A stretch of 64,000 bases of DNA from Larix kaempferi (Eukaryota > Streptophyta > Pinopsida > Pinales > Pinaceae), in assembly GCA_027924585.1 (NCBI GenBank), contig BSBM01000007.1:12553501-12617500 (forward strand), in the 5' to 3' direction. A program made the position numbers and the translations under genes. Below the pieces are notes generated by a model. It was given only the letters and a program-made list of their open reading frames with translations. It had not been told where the DNA came from and ran no database searches. Of the stretch, positions 22,880 through 34,279 are shown one piece after another. Within the stretch, counting starts at the first letter, position 1. Each line of letters opens with the position of its first letter.

Positions 22880-23740
22880 TCCGACCTTGTTATTCCATAT
22901 GCGCATCTACTGAAGTGTTCGATTGCGCAGTAAACTCCTGAACAGTTACGCTAAGCCTCGCAATTTTTTCCTTGGTCTCTTTCTCACATCCCTTCATTGC
23001 GGCAAGCAGTTAATCCAGGATAGGTTCCACAAGTTGCTCCTTGATAGTATCCTCTATTGTCCGCATATCTTGCAACTTCAACTAAATTTATTCAGTTAAT
23101 GTTAGTGCCTCTTCCTATAGTGGTTACATTATTAAGGAAGCTTCAGCTTCCTTTTCTCTTAATGCTTCTAATTCCCTCTGAAGTTCCCTTCTCTCTGCGA
23201 ACTTCTGCATATTTTTCCTTGCTGGCAAGTCCTTCATAGCGGTATTAACAGAATCGAGATCCTGCTGCTTTTGTTGCACTTCATCCTGGATGCTTTGTAA
23301 TTCTGGCTCTTCTTGTAACATGGCCCATAATTTAGAAACTTCATCCAACAAGCTTTGGCATCTTTCCACTTCTGCATAGATGCTTTCTGTAGAGGCCTTC
23401 AGTTCCTCTTCTCTTGCTTCTTCTTCCCGCTACTAGCTCTGCAATTTTTTCTTGATGGGAAACTTCTAGCCCCTTCATTTCATCCTTCAGACTGTCAACA
23501 GTAGCGTCGATATTTCGGATGGTTGTCTCGATTTCTGTCTTTTCATCGAATTCGGGCAGCTTCACGCAGATAGGTGAACTGCTTCCTTTATCTTACTTTG
23601 TTTTTCCTGTGCATAGTCAATATCCCTTGTATTCAGCACACATTCCTATTGTAACTGTTTGTATTTTTCTTCCATGCTTAGGTACTGGTTATGAGATACT
23701 ATGTCTCTTTCGTGGATTTCCTCTGCTATCTGCATATGTA
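22880..23740 (-). pseudogene. Decayed coiled-coil protein, unknown
   Basis: Two minus-strand open stretches (23565-23341 and 23369-23124) plus flanking frames read as one Glu/Lys/Leu-rich coiled coil: EFDEKTEIETTIRNIDATVD, LKDEMKGLE, ERCQSLLDEVSKLWAML, RRELQRELEALREKEAEA. Upstream to about 23740 comes EEIHERDIVSHNQYLSMEEK. Downstream it continues with several stops (LKLQDMRTIEDTIKEQL). No family recognised. It lies directly upstream of LTR J on the same strand, so it could be part of that retroelement (gag-like or extra ORF) or a captured host fragment. Confidence 0.45.
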
Positions 23741-24269
23741 GGTGTTGGGTAAAATATATGCTATCTAATTCAACATTTAGTTGTCAACCTGGGAAGGTAG
23801 CTTATGAGATGCAAACACTATATGTGCAGGATTGAAGGCTTGAACTAACCTAAGCTAACTAAAGATGCAAATGCACTAACATGCAACTATATCATTTTAA
23901 ACTACATGCATGACTTTCATAATTCAAATGCAAGAATTTAATCTATCCATGAAAACAAGAAACTAACCAAGAACTTGAAAAGCAACTATAAATCCAAATC
24001 TAATCTAATGTTATACTAATCTATTCTATAAAGGGAATTGCAGATACTAATCTAGAAAGTAATCACTTGGTCCGAAAGCGATTTAACTAATGAAAGAAAA
24101 ACTAACTACTTGCAGCAAATTATCTGATCTATGTTATAGATTGGAGACTAGTCCATGTATGCAGAAGTAAATGCCTATCTAAGAATGCAAGTGCAATTGA
24201 TTTATGGAAAGAAATGAACTATTTAATTGCAAATTCGTAGAAAGCAAAGCAAGTAACTGCGGATTCGTA

Positions 24270-24290
24270 GAAAGCAAAGCAAATATTATT
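24270..24290. repeat. 21-bp target site duplication of LINE, left copy
   Basis: The 21 bases from GAAAGCAAAGC to ATATTATT are identical to 25953-25973. Confidence 0.95.
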
Positions 24291-24485
24291 TTTTTTTACA
24301 GAAACGGATAGGTTTTATATTAAAAAACAGTGGCAGAGCCACCAGCAAGATTACATCTCCAAAAATGTAGTAATCCCAGCAGTCTTCCAAACATTAAGTA
24401 CATATGCCTGTGACTAGCAAAACCAGGACTTTAAAGTTTTTAACATAGGAAAATAAACAGAGAAAAGTCAGAAACTAGACTAGAA

Positions 24486-25548
24486 TTAACGTTGTTTGGC
24501 CCCTGAAGATGACTTGGTGACTATTTGATTCTTGCCAAGGCCTGGTTTTTCAGCAACCCATAGATTTGCCAAAGTAATTTCCATGTTCTGCAGCCTGAGG
24601 TCCATAATTTCGATAGCTGTCGTGACCTTCACTTCTAGTGCCTCCAATGCTGCCGCAAATTCCGCTCGAGTGCTGCCAATCTCCTCATCCATTCTTTCAA
24701 GCTGTCGCCCACCTTGCTCGTCCATTTGATGCATAAAATTTCCTTATCGTCTAACCCGACGATGCAGGACCCTGATTTCAGCTTCCAATTCCAACAGAGG
24801 ATCTGGGGAGGAGGCTGCCGAATCACCAAGCATACACAGATTATTTCCCAGAGGATACAGGAAGAACGAAACGTAGAGCTCCAAAAATATTCGCCACCCG
24901 GGAAAGACCACCTTCAACGAGAGAGAAGCTTTTCTATTTGAAGCGAGACGGGGAAGAATATGTTTAATAGTACTGAAATCCTTCCCATGATATAAATGGA
25001 GCATAATTACCCATAAATTGGAGCATGCCAGAGGACCTTTCATCCACCTTCGAGGAGCTCCATTACCCGAACCCGTACAGTTCAATAAATAACGGCTCTC
25101 AATGCTGAAAGAGGCAACTGCATGAGAATCATGAGCCTGAATGTCATCATAATAGAACATGGTTCCTGCGAGCCCAATGGCTTTGGCGTCTAATGAATTC
25201 ATACATGTTTGATCAGAGGAAAGTAACTCTACACGCCTGAAGGAGATGAGATATGAGCCCTTCAGATTTTGTAAGATATTTCTCTGTAATTTCTCCTGTT
25301 CCATAGTACAGAATATGGTACGCTCTGTCATCAGCAAAGGCGGAGACGACATCATCCTGGAGGTGGCTAAGAATGCGATTTGGTGGGTACTAAAATGCGA
25401 GATGGAGGAAGTATAAGTGTTCACGAGACGGTTATCCATGCCGCAAACGGAGAAGGTCACCATCCGGCAACATGAAAGCAAGACACTTGGCCTATGGCCC
25501 AAGCTCCAAATTACCAATCCATCCATGCTCATTTCCGGTCCCGCGACA
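24486..25548 (-). other. 3' region of the LINE with open stretches of doubtful coding value
   Basis: Downstream of RNase H are two minus-strand open stretches: 25577-24744 (277 aa) and 24734-24486 (82 aa, coiled-coil-like with EEIGSTRAEFAAALEAL). The 277-aa reading overlaps the RNase H end in another frame, is rich in Ser/Cys/Met and has no motif I know. I treat it as probable 3' untranslated or transduced sequence. Confidence 0.4.
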
Positions 25549-25952
25549 TTACAGAATAGAAACCAAGCTATATTCATTATTAAGTTTAAGGACCCCTTTC
25601 CCTAGGGGTATAGCTTCATTAGTAGCCTTGTCCGCTTGTCCATTATTCTTTCGTAAGACATGGTAGAATTCAATGTCTCGAAAGAGAGGGATGAGTAAGG
25701 CGATTCTTCGGAGAACTTGACGTAGGTGGATAGAAGAGAGAAATTTCAAAGAATTTATGCTATGAATAATCATCCTGGAATCCCCCACAACCATTAGGGC
25801 CAGAATACCTTGTAGGAGAGCTTGATTTAGTCCTTGCCAGAGGGCCAGAGCTTCAGCCATATTGTTGGATTCGATTCCCAAGTTCCAGGAGTAAGTGAAA
25901 ATCCGTTCTCCATCGGGGCTAAAGAGCACCCCTCCCCCTCCTTCCTCCCCTT
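25549..25952 (-). pseudogene. RNase H domain of plant LINE, partial
   Basis: A 138-aa open stretch reading GGGVLFSPDGERI, SWNLGIESNNMAEALALWQG, VVGDSRMIIHSIN and FYHVLRKNNGQADKATNEA. The Glu (MAEAL), Asp (GDSR) and final Asp (QADK) positions of RNase H are visible; the first Asp-containing strand is cut by the 5' truncation. This matches the RNase H that plant L1-type LINEs carry after RT and the zinc finger. Confidence 0.85.
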
Positions 25953-25973
25953 GAAAGCAAAGCAAATATTATT
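25953..25973. repeat. 21-bp target site duplication of LINE, right copy
   Basis: Identical to 24270-24290. Confidence 0.95.
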
Positions 25974-27288
25974 CTAAAGACCAAGTGTAAATAAATGCGT
26001 TGCAAAACAATAAACTAATCAAAGCAAACTAAACCTGGAGTTCAAGCAGACCGAAGTAAACCTAAGCATATTCAAATGGCTGAAAATGAACTTGGTTTGT
26101 AAATAAAACAAGAACAAGATATTTGCTCATCTACTTCTAAAGTAAATCAAAATAAGTCATTCTAAGCAATTATGAGAAAGTGAAGTAACTAATCTATATT
26201 TCGAAAAACAAGTTTATGCTAAGCTAGTTAAACTAATCTTCAATTGAAAATGCATAACAATTAACTTGAGATTATGATATTTTTGAAATCCAAATGAAAT
26301 TACTAAGCTTGAAATAAAAGTCAGCTTCTATTTGCAGAAATGAACTGAGCTAATCTAAGAACAGAATCAACAATAACATGCTATAAAAACAGAGAAGAAG
26401 TATTGGCTATAAATTCAAATGCAAATTGGAAATGAGTGCTGGGTTTAGTTCGTGGCTGAATTCTATTCGTTGGGTGCTAGATTCCCTTGGCTCTGTCATC
26501 CTTTTTCATGTGATTGTTCTCCCTCCTTCACGGTGCATGCGTTAATCCATTTCCTGTGCATGCGTTGATTTCATTCTACGACTTGTACATAACAAACACC
26601 CATTAGTTATATGGCAATCTTTATGAGTGGCATGTTAAATTATATCAAAACAAACTATAATTATTTTATATGCTTATAATTGGCCACGTATTATTTTATT
26701 CCTTTTCTGTTTAAAATGAATAGTTTAAAATATTGAAGGAATGTGGATGTTTCCACTTATTAAAATAAAGAACCATTTTGAAAAGCTTTTCACCTTTTTT
26801 AAATAATAATTTTTATAATCATTTGGAATTTAAAACTAATGATTATTTACAATCATTCCTTTAAATTTCTTTAAGCATCATTTTTTAATAATGGTTTATT
26901 TTGTTCTAAATATAAAATAATGCAAAGAAAAATTAGCATTACCTCATGGTTTTATTTTTCATATGCAGGATCAATAGGACCAACGAGAAAATAGAAGACG
27001 AGGATAAACCCAACCAAGAACCTAATAAGAAACATGTCATCTAACCTAGTGCGGAACTCAGAGTTGGGTGAAGGGTCGGATGGAGTACTGAAATGCTCAT
27101 GATTTGTACAACATTGTGTTAATACATAAATAAAATGACATACTAGGATTTATTTACATTTAAGAGTTTTAATCGATGAAACACGGTAAAAGATAACCAA
27201 ATTAAAGATAGATGTATTAACTTTCGATAAATAGGCCGGGAAATTAATGTCAATAACTCATTATAAAGGACAATTCTGGAGCCCAACA

Positions 27289-29077
27289 CTCGCCCAGACC
27301 AAAGATATGGCACATCCTCGTGCCATCAATTGAATTGGAAGTGATATTTTATTTATTTAAAAACATTGTTTGATCGTCAATAGTTTATAGGCAATCTTCA
27401 GTAAGACTAAGCTAACTTTATTACTGCATGAAAAACTAGAACTTAGAAAGAATTTTTTTTTTATTAATGTTATGTTATGAGTAGACCAAAACAACTATTA
27501 ATTAAGATTTCTTAATACATACAATTCCACCAACTAGTAATAATTCATGCTTATGAAGACCATATAAATTGAGACTCTCTCCCCCAGACCGAAGGTATGG
27601 CATGTCCTCATGCCATGAATGAATTAAGACTGGGTTAAAATAGAAAACATGAAAGTATAGATAGTCCATAAAGCCTATATGAGACTAGTCATCCCTGCTA
27701 CTTCTCAAAGGTTTATTGTCATTTAAGTAATTATGGACAAAGTTTGCATTTGAGTTCATTAGACTCCTAAGTTTATGGGTCCCAATTCTAGGATAGTGAC
27801 ATCCTAGGTATACTATGAATTAGATGATAGGGTCTTAAGTGCAACTTACAAACATTCTCAAATGGAAATTAGATGAAGTTCATTTAACCGGTTGTTCAAC
27901 CATGCATGCTTCTTCTTAATATTTTACATAAGTATATTGTTCATACACACAAATATAGATTAGGCATAGTGAAAGACATCAAAGTCAGAACCCATTGCCA
28001 GGAAGCCTGTTCAGTACCCTGATGGGGTAACTTTGATATCTAAGAAATATCCTCCCCAAACAGAATGCCCCATTGCCAACGAGCCTGTTCAGTACACTGA
28101 TGGGTTTTTCTAGTCCTACCACAGGTCGGTACCCGCTACCAGCAGACCTGTTCAGTATCCCGTCGGGTTAGCCTCTTACACCTTTTTATAGCAGAAACTA
28201 GTCTTTTACCACCACCCTTAAGATATTTATATATATATATTTATTTTTGCAACAGGATGGGGAGATAGCTCTGAAAACCTTTTACGGATTGGGATGGTAT
28301 ATGGGTTGGAGGACATTCTATAAATTTCCTTTTAAAGGTTGTGTGCATGAAAAATAAACTACGCATTTAATTTATTCAAAAGACATGACATGGAAAAATT
28401 TATTTAATGTATGGTGGATGAGCCCATAAGAGAATGATTGGAAGTTGTCTCTAGTCCCAAAACTCGCCTTTTTCATATAGAGTTATAATAGTGTTCCCCA
28501 CAAACTAGGATTTTCATTCACCCTTATACTATTGTGTAATAAATATGCTTAAATAACAGACTCTGATAGTGAAGCTAGGATGTACGAGTGACCTCTAGGT
28601 TTTAGATAGACTTTAAACTTATGTTAAATCCCTGTGGTCTTTAAAATAGGTCTTGAGAAATTGTTATAGTCAGAAATATGTATGTACGAAAAGGAGTAAT
28701 GATGTAAGATTGTTTCAGTTTAGACATTGACATTATCTTCTTCTTAGTTCTTTTATTTGAAAAAAAAGAGAACAAGAAAAAACAAAGTTGCATTATTCCC
28801 TAAACTAAGAATGCAACATTTTATTTATATACATATTTCCCTATCCTAAGAAGAAAGAAAATATTTGTATTCAATTTTATTAGCTCTTCCAATGAAACCA
28901 AGTGCGAAGCAAGATGAAAATTATACCTTTATCCACATACGACAAAATTATTGCAGTGATTACCTCGATATGAAAAACTAACCAACCTGTTTGATTTAGC
29001 AGCAATAAGCATTGAATGAGAGAATGGTATTGTGGCTTGGTTAACTCGTGGAGCTAGGTCTCAATGTAATCCTTGTA
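27289..29077. other. AT-rich noncoding region
   Basis: No gene seen. Two related blocks around CCCAGACC-AAGRTATGGCA (27293 and 27582), each followed by a CCTC-TGCCAT hairpin-like stretch, and three hairpin repeats at 27991-28169. It looks like the interior or LTR of an unidentified retroelement. Confidence 0.5.
27991..28169 (+). repeat. Three hairpin repeats with CCTGTTCAGTA loop
   Basis: Units at 27991-28028, 28068-28105 and 28131-28169 share GAGCCTGTTCAGTAC in the middle. The ends are complementary: CCCAT/ATGGG twice and ACCCG/CGGGT once, that is, paired changes that preserve the stem. Confidence 0.75.
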
Positions 29078-29830
29078 TTATGAGATCTCTTCTTTATTTC
29101 TCATGTCACGAGGTCTTTCATCAAACTTTATAATGCATAAAGAATTTGAGTTTGGTGATGGGGAATATTCAAGTTCTAATGGTTGTCCCTCATCAAATGT
29201 TATGCATGCCATGTTGACCTTGTCTTCTTGTGGAAAAGGCCAAGTATAAACTTCCTTTTCTACAATATTTTTTACAACTCCTAGATCTAGAACCTCCCCA
29301 AACCTCGTATGAATCTCCTGCAATAATGTCGATGAGGTAGAAAAGGTGGGTAAATGTTGCAGTCCAACATTGTAAGCATATTGTACTGCTTTATTGTTGT
29401 TAGAATGTGGAATGGATTTAATAGGAATGTGCGTAGGGCATAGAGGAGTTTTATGAGAAGGTGGTTGTGGCAGGTGTAGTTGATTGGCTTGTGTGGCTGA
29501 TCCTGCCAGGTAAATAAGATATTGTTGAAACGTTTCTGGAGAGTATAGAGGACCAGGTAGTGTTGTATCCATATGATCATAATATGGGCCATAAAGGCTT
29601 TGTGAACAAGGTTAGTAGGGGTTAAGTTGAGGCTGCAACAGATGCCATGGTGTCAGAGTATTCACTAATTTATTATGAGAGTAGGGAAATGGAGGGATGG
29701 AGCTCTGAACCATTTATGTAGGCCATGTTTGTGGTGTCATTTCATAAAGTGAACTTTTTGCAATTTCCAAATCTCCTTGGCATGTTGTTTCCATCCTAGG
29801 TAAGGAAGACCAACTACCTATGGAATGATT
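29078..29830 (-). pseudogene. Downstream gag/linker region of gypsy M
   Basis: A minus-strand 164-aa stretch (29572-29078) that is Pro/His-rich at first (LYSPETFQQYL, LHLPQPPSHK), then VEKEVYTWPFPQEDK and CIIKFDERPRDMRNKEE. Upstream decayed readings run to 29830, where copia A is inserted. Together with 57810-58015 and 63191-63799 it makes one interrupted gypsy gag region. Linker-type sequence; no enzymatic motif. Confidence 0.55.
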
Positions 29831-30488
29831 TGTTGATGTATATGTAACTTCAAAATGTATTTCACCCATGTATTTCATCTATGTATATTGTACTCCTATA
29901 GAGATGTTATTATTCCTCTATACGGAAGTGTTTGTATTCCTATAGAGATGTTATTATTCCTCTATACGGAAGTGTCATCATTTATATTGTAAGTGTCGTA
30001 ACTTATACTTTATGGGTTATTAGACCACCTTGTTAGGGTCGGCCTTGTATAAGTCATGTGGGTCGAAGGGTTATTAGACCACCCTATTGGGTGTCAACCC
30101 AGTCAGCATTATGTTATGTGGTTAAGTTAAGTCCGACCTAGTAAAGGTTATTAGGCAAGTCAAGTCATGTATAAATAGAGTGCGGGAGGCACTCTATTTG
30201 ATCATTCTATTCTCTCACACACTCTTTGGAGAGTGGCGCACTTGCGGAGGAGGAGAAGCTGCTGCTAGGAGATGTCTATCTCTTATGCTTGGGTTGTATC
30301 ATTTCTCTATCTATCTCTGAGGAAGTTATTGGGTTTTTTCACCTTTATTGTTTTCCCCAAGTAAACTCGGTGTCTCTTGTGTGATTGCATTATTGTGTCC
30401 ATGATTAATATGCTGTAGATATGTTGTACATGTTGTTCTCTCAGTTAATATCCTAGATCAGATTAAAGTAAATTCTGAAAAATTAACA
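29831..30488 (+). repeat. 5' LTR of copia A (658 bp)
   Basis: TGTTGATGTA..AATTAACA. U3 holds two copies of the CCTATAGAGATG block and two copies of the GGTTATTAGACCACC block (three in the 3' LTR). TATAAATA at 30170-30177. Confidence 0.96.
30170..30199 (+). promoter_or_regulatory. TATA box and 11-bp inverted repeat in copia A LTR
   Basis: TATAAATA overlaps a perfect hairpin: AAATAGAGTGC, loop GGGAG, GCACTCTATTT (30173-30199). The same sequence is at 50450-50476, 35727-35753, 42214-42240 and, inverted, 58305-58331. Confidence 0.85.
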
Positions 30489-30500
30489 TGGTATCAGAGC
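30489..30500 (+). other. Primer binding site of copia A
   Basis: TGGTATCAGAGC directly after the LTR (initiator Met-tRNA complement). Confidence 0.96.
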
Positions 30501-31493
30501 TAACGTAAAAGAAGGCATGGTATGGCATGTATGACACTTGTTGCACTTGCGATGCTAGGGCTTGATATAGCAAAAACCAATCATCGTAGCACTTTAGCTA
30601 TAAATAAATTTTGGCGAGGTTTCAGGGTCTGAAAATCGTACAGGGAGAAGATAAGATCCCCATGTACCTTGTGTCCAAAGGAAAACCTCTAATTCATTGT
30701 ACTTTGTGATTTATGATCTATATAATATAGGGTTTCTGCCTCTTCCATATCTCAGTCATAAACAGGTGACCTTGGAAAAAAGGTCATAACTTGGGATAGG
30801 AAGCTCCAAATGAAATTTCGTAAAAAGTGATAGGTAGTGCATGGACTGTACTTTCTCAGGTTAATTTTTCAGCAAGTTGGGCCTGATCAGACCCTAGTTC
30901 AGGACTTTGATCAAAAAAGTGGAAAATTAGGGCTTCTACAAAAATGGGAATTTTTTAAATCTGTGACCACGGCTGGAAGCTCCTCAGAAAACTAGAATAT
31001 TTGAGCTTTGGATCGAAACTTTTGATTGGGAAGAAGGGTGGGATTTATCAAACCCTAGTTCAGGATCATGTCCAGTGAATCCGAAAGTTTCAAAGGCAAA
31101 TTTGAGGGGTGAAACTTTGCAATTTTCAAATTCTGAGTATACTAGCTTGATCATCTCATCAAGGCACATATTTCTATCCTTTCAGAAGTTTGAATTTTTA
31201 GGACTTCTCTAACAAACCCTAATCCAGCTCCAGATCCAGTTCCTGCGAATCAAGTGGACTGGGTTAATCCTAGAAGAGAATGGATTAGTCACCTGCATAA
31301 GTGAAGAAATTCCTGTTTCAAAGGGAAATGAGTCTAAGGCCTTACATAAGAAGATTACAAGCAATCTTGACAGGTATGACTTATCCAGGTATGTTTCAAG
31401 ATTTGTTCATGATTAAGTTTATGGTATGCTTGTCTTCATGTTATTACGGATAGTACAATCTTGATTAAATTTAGACTTGTCGTATCACCTTAA
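30501..31493 (+). other. Leader of copia A
   Basis: Noncoding; similar to 36057-37600 of copia B and inverted 6870-8191 of D. A relic of a gag start (GACTGGGTTAATCC..) lies near 31255-31370. The block ends at CACCTTAA, where the viral sequence begins. Confidence 0.8.
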
Positions 31494-31509
31494 ATCCAAG
31501 GTTCATCAA

Positions 31510-31809
31510 AAATCCAAGGTTCGACCCTGTAAAAATGTCGAGTCTGTAAGGTGTGCTAGTAGACATATCACTGGATCCCCAGGAAGCCTCCAAGTAGGTT
31601 CATCGCTCTGCGAGGTTCTAAACGGTAAATGGGCCAGCGACATTGTGTCTAGGCACTCAGTTTGAGTTTGTGTTTGTGGTGATGAGCTTCGCCCTCTAAA
31701 GCCGATCCACACATGAGTCTGTAATTTGCTGATGCAATCATAATATAAAGTTTCAAGTGCTGTGTGGAATTGCTGTAAAAGATTGAAAGATAGATCCTGG
31801 AGCATATTG
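31510..31809 (+). repeat. Terminal repeat of the pararetrovirus, 5' copy
   Basis: 300 bp, matching 45433-45732 with nine differences by eye (about 3%, mostly transitions). It ends at the PBS. It lacks the TATA box, which lies further upstream in the 3' part, so it is a leader overlap rather than an LTR. An extra ATCCAAGGTTC copy at 31494-31504 looks like filler DNA at the junction. Confidence 0.92.
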
Positions 31810-31820
31810 GTATCAGAGCC
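31808..31820 (+). other. Primer binding site of the pararetrovirus
   Basis: TGGTATCAGAGCC, the Met-tRNA complement that marks the minus-strand start and conventional genome position 1 in plant pararetroviruses. Confidence 0.93.
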
Positions 31821-32113
31821 AGAGACACTCAAGTCAATAATTCTGGTATATCATTTTCCTTATTCTGATGAATTTTTTAATTATCTGTTAAATCTGTTGC
31901 AACATCGTTATTCAGTCTGTTGTTTGATTTATCTGCATTCTACAATAGTATTCTGTAGGCGGTGGAAATGACCATTGAGTGGATTGTTGGGTCATTGAGA
32001 GTGTAAGAGTCATCCGAAGTCAGAGTAGCAGTAAGGCCCATTGGGATAGGGGAGTAAGTCTACAGAGTTTCCGGAGACTAATTTAGAGTCAGCACTCACT
32101 CTCTTTTGTTAAA

Positions 32114-34279
32114 ATGGACCCTTCAATGGATACTATTGAGCTGACACATTTAGAATGTGATTCTTCGAATGACACTGAAGTAAGTCTTGCAAAACGCAGA
32201 CAATCCTCATTCAACCCTTCTTCATCAGAATCTTCATATATATCTATCTCTGATCATAACCCTTATGAAAATTGGCAATTACCACAAATACTTCCCAAAG
32301 AAGTATACAGACTTCCATGGTGGAATGTCATAGTCGCTACCCATATCCGAGTGTCAAGTATAGATTTTTGCTTTACTGATAAGCAAGAACCTGTACATAT
32401 AAATCTGCTTGATAAGTGTCAAATTGATTGGGCTAAAGAACAAAACTATAAATATGCTCACTTTGGAGCAATTAAGTTAGGCCTTAGTCCGTTAGTTCGT
32501 CCGCATCTTGTTGTTTCTTCTCTCTGTTGCATTGTTGATACTCGTCATCGTAATTTTTCAGATGCAGTCATAGGTGGTTTCACTGCACCACTTCATGATG
32601 GTCCTGCTTTTGGCATAGTTTATCCTAAATTTTTTGTTATCCTTGATGACCCTCATATCTATAATCTGTCAAAGGCTTATATCTTGCCCAAAGGTTTCAA
32701 CATGGAGACTAGTTCCCACATCATCCAGCTTAAAGGTGGAGTATGTGTTAGGTTCGGAAATGATACCCTTCCTCAGTTGCGAACTCATGTCCATCAGAGT
32801 TCTACAGACACCAGCGTGGTGGAAACGGAGAAATCCCGATCCAAAAATGCTACACCTATCACTTTTAATTGGACTGGTATCAACTATCCTCAATCTTGGG
32901 AAATGAAATATTCTGAGTTAAGGAATAGAGAAAGAGTTGCTGCTTCTTTCACCCATCAACCTCTCATCTTTGATGAAGCTTCAAGTTCCTTCCGTGTACC
33001 CCAAGAATTACCCACACAGAGATTTAATCCTCCATTGATAAAATCTGCTTCTATCTCCTCCTATAATAATGCGAGACTACAAGCCTTGTCCAACCAAGCC
33101 AGTAAAGCTGTTGCATCTGAGTTTTCTTCCTCTTCTCTCGAAAAGTCTCCTATAAATGAGTCTTCTGTACAAACTTCTTTTTCTGGTCTATCCGACTTTG
33201 AACATAGAGGCCAACATGCTTCCTGTCAAGCATGTCAAAAAATAAAACAAAAATTAGTTCATCAACAAAAACAGAAACAAGTTGACCTACCTTCTTTAGG
33301 TATGTTCTCGGTCTTACCTTCCTTGCAGATGATGTCTTTGCCAAGAGAAGGAAGTAATTTAGAAGTAATGAACTCTGGCCAAAGATCTTTTGTTCCCGGT
33401 AGGAATCTGCCTAAATCTGGATGTAGGCAATATACAGCAGATGGCCAGACTAAAAGAAAATTTCTTCCTTATAAGTCTTCTGCCCAAGACCAAATTGTTT
33501 CTGATGAAGTCAAGCTTGCAAATTGGGGAAATTTGCAACAGGTCCACACTGCCAGAAACATAGATGACATGGCTCAAGATATTTTGCTTCTGAAAAGACA
33601 ATGTACAGATCAACAAGAGCATCTAAATAAAATTGAAACAAATCTTGGACTGCTAGATCACTTATTACATGATTCTACAGAAATCCGTATGGCCATAGAA
33701 CAAGCTTCTCAAAAGCTTGACCGAAGATTAGCTGTCCTAGAAGATCTCTGGAGTAAAATAGAGAATCTTAAGAAAAAACAAGCTGTGGTCCCAGACCATG
33801 TTTTGAAAGCTACAACAAAAGGGCATGCTAAGAGTCACTCTTTAGGTCAATTCAGTGTGTTTCCCGAAGATGAAAGGCCAGAATGGGATTTTGGTGAAAG
33901 TGATGCAATTAGGGAGAATGTTGAGGAATGGATCAAAGAGTTCAAAATTTTTAAACCTGCTTTAGATCCTAAATATTTGGTTAGTTTAAATGCATTAAAT
34001 GAAGAAGGATCCTCTAACCAAAGAAGACAGTTAGCTCCTCCCCGCTTTGATACACATATGCCAGATGTTTCTTCATCTTTAGCCGCCCCTGCCAAAGTAT
34101 TCCACTTTGGTATCAATTCAATGAATGATATAATCTCCCAAATGCCTGAGCAACCTGTATTGAATATACAATGTCAATCCAGGGAAGATATTAGAAATGA
34201 AATCCAAATGCTTGCTCAGTGGACTTTGTATAAAAAACAACAGGACCCAAATCTCACAGGGCAAATGCTAGGAACCTAG
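32114..34279 (+). pseudogene. Pararetroviral polyprotein, N-terminal part: movement protein and start of capsid region
   Basis: 721 aa open from the first ATG after the leader. Residues about 60-215 fit the 30K movement-protein superfamily of caulimovirids: HFGAIKLGLSPLVRP, IVDTRHRNFSDAVIGGF with the conserved Asp, then YPKFFVILDDPH. This protein would guide virus through plasmodesmata. Residues about 220-480 are a Ser-rich low-complexity linker with a CQAC pair. Residues about 485-560 form a likely coiled coil (QEHLNKIETNLGLLDHLL). The last part starts the capsid region. A TAG at 34277-34279 interrupts the frame, which continues directly beyond it. Confidence 0.88.

Larger units (their letters stand above)
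24291..25952 (-). mobile_element. 5'-truncated LINE with terminal RNase H
   Basis: A minus-strand insertion flanked by a perfect 21-bp duplication. It ends in an A-run (plus-strand T-run at 24288-24297) and starts inside the RNase H domain. This is target-primed reverse transcription with early termination. Only the last part of the element is present. Confidence 0.9.
23743..27288. repeat. Candidate LTR K, split by the LINE
   Basis: The block is bounded by TGTTGGG (23743) and CCCAACA (27288), short inverted ends typical of LTRs. Without the LINE it is about 1.9 kb. It is AT-rich with no coding motif and has no partner copy. Orientation unknown; a different kind of repeat is possible. Confidence 0.35.

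Noticed and set aside
24744-25577. 277-aa open stretch on the minus strand
   Set aside because: It overlaps the LINE RNase H in another frame, has skewed composition and no motif, and lies in the 3' region of a truncated LINE.
31510-31809. LTR of a retrotransposon
   Set aside because: The matching ends of the viral insert lack a promoter, do not begin TG or end CA, and have no target duplication; a viral leader overlap explains them better.
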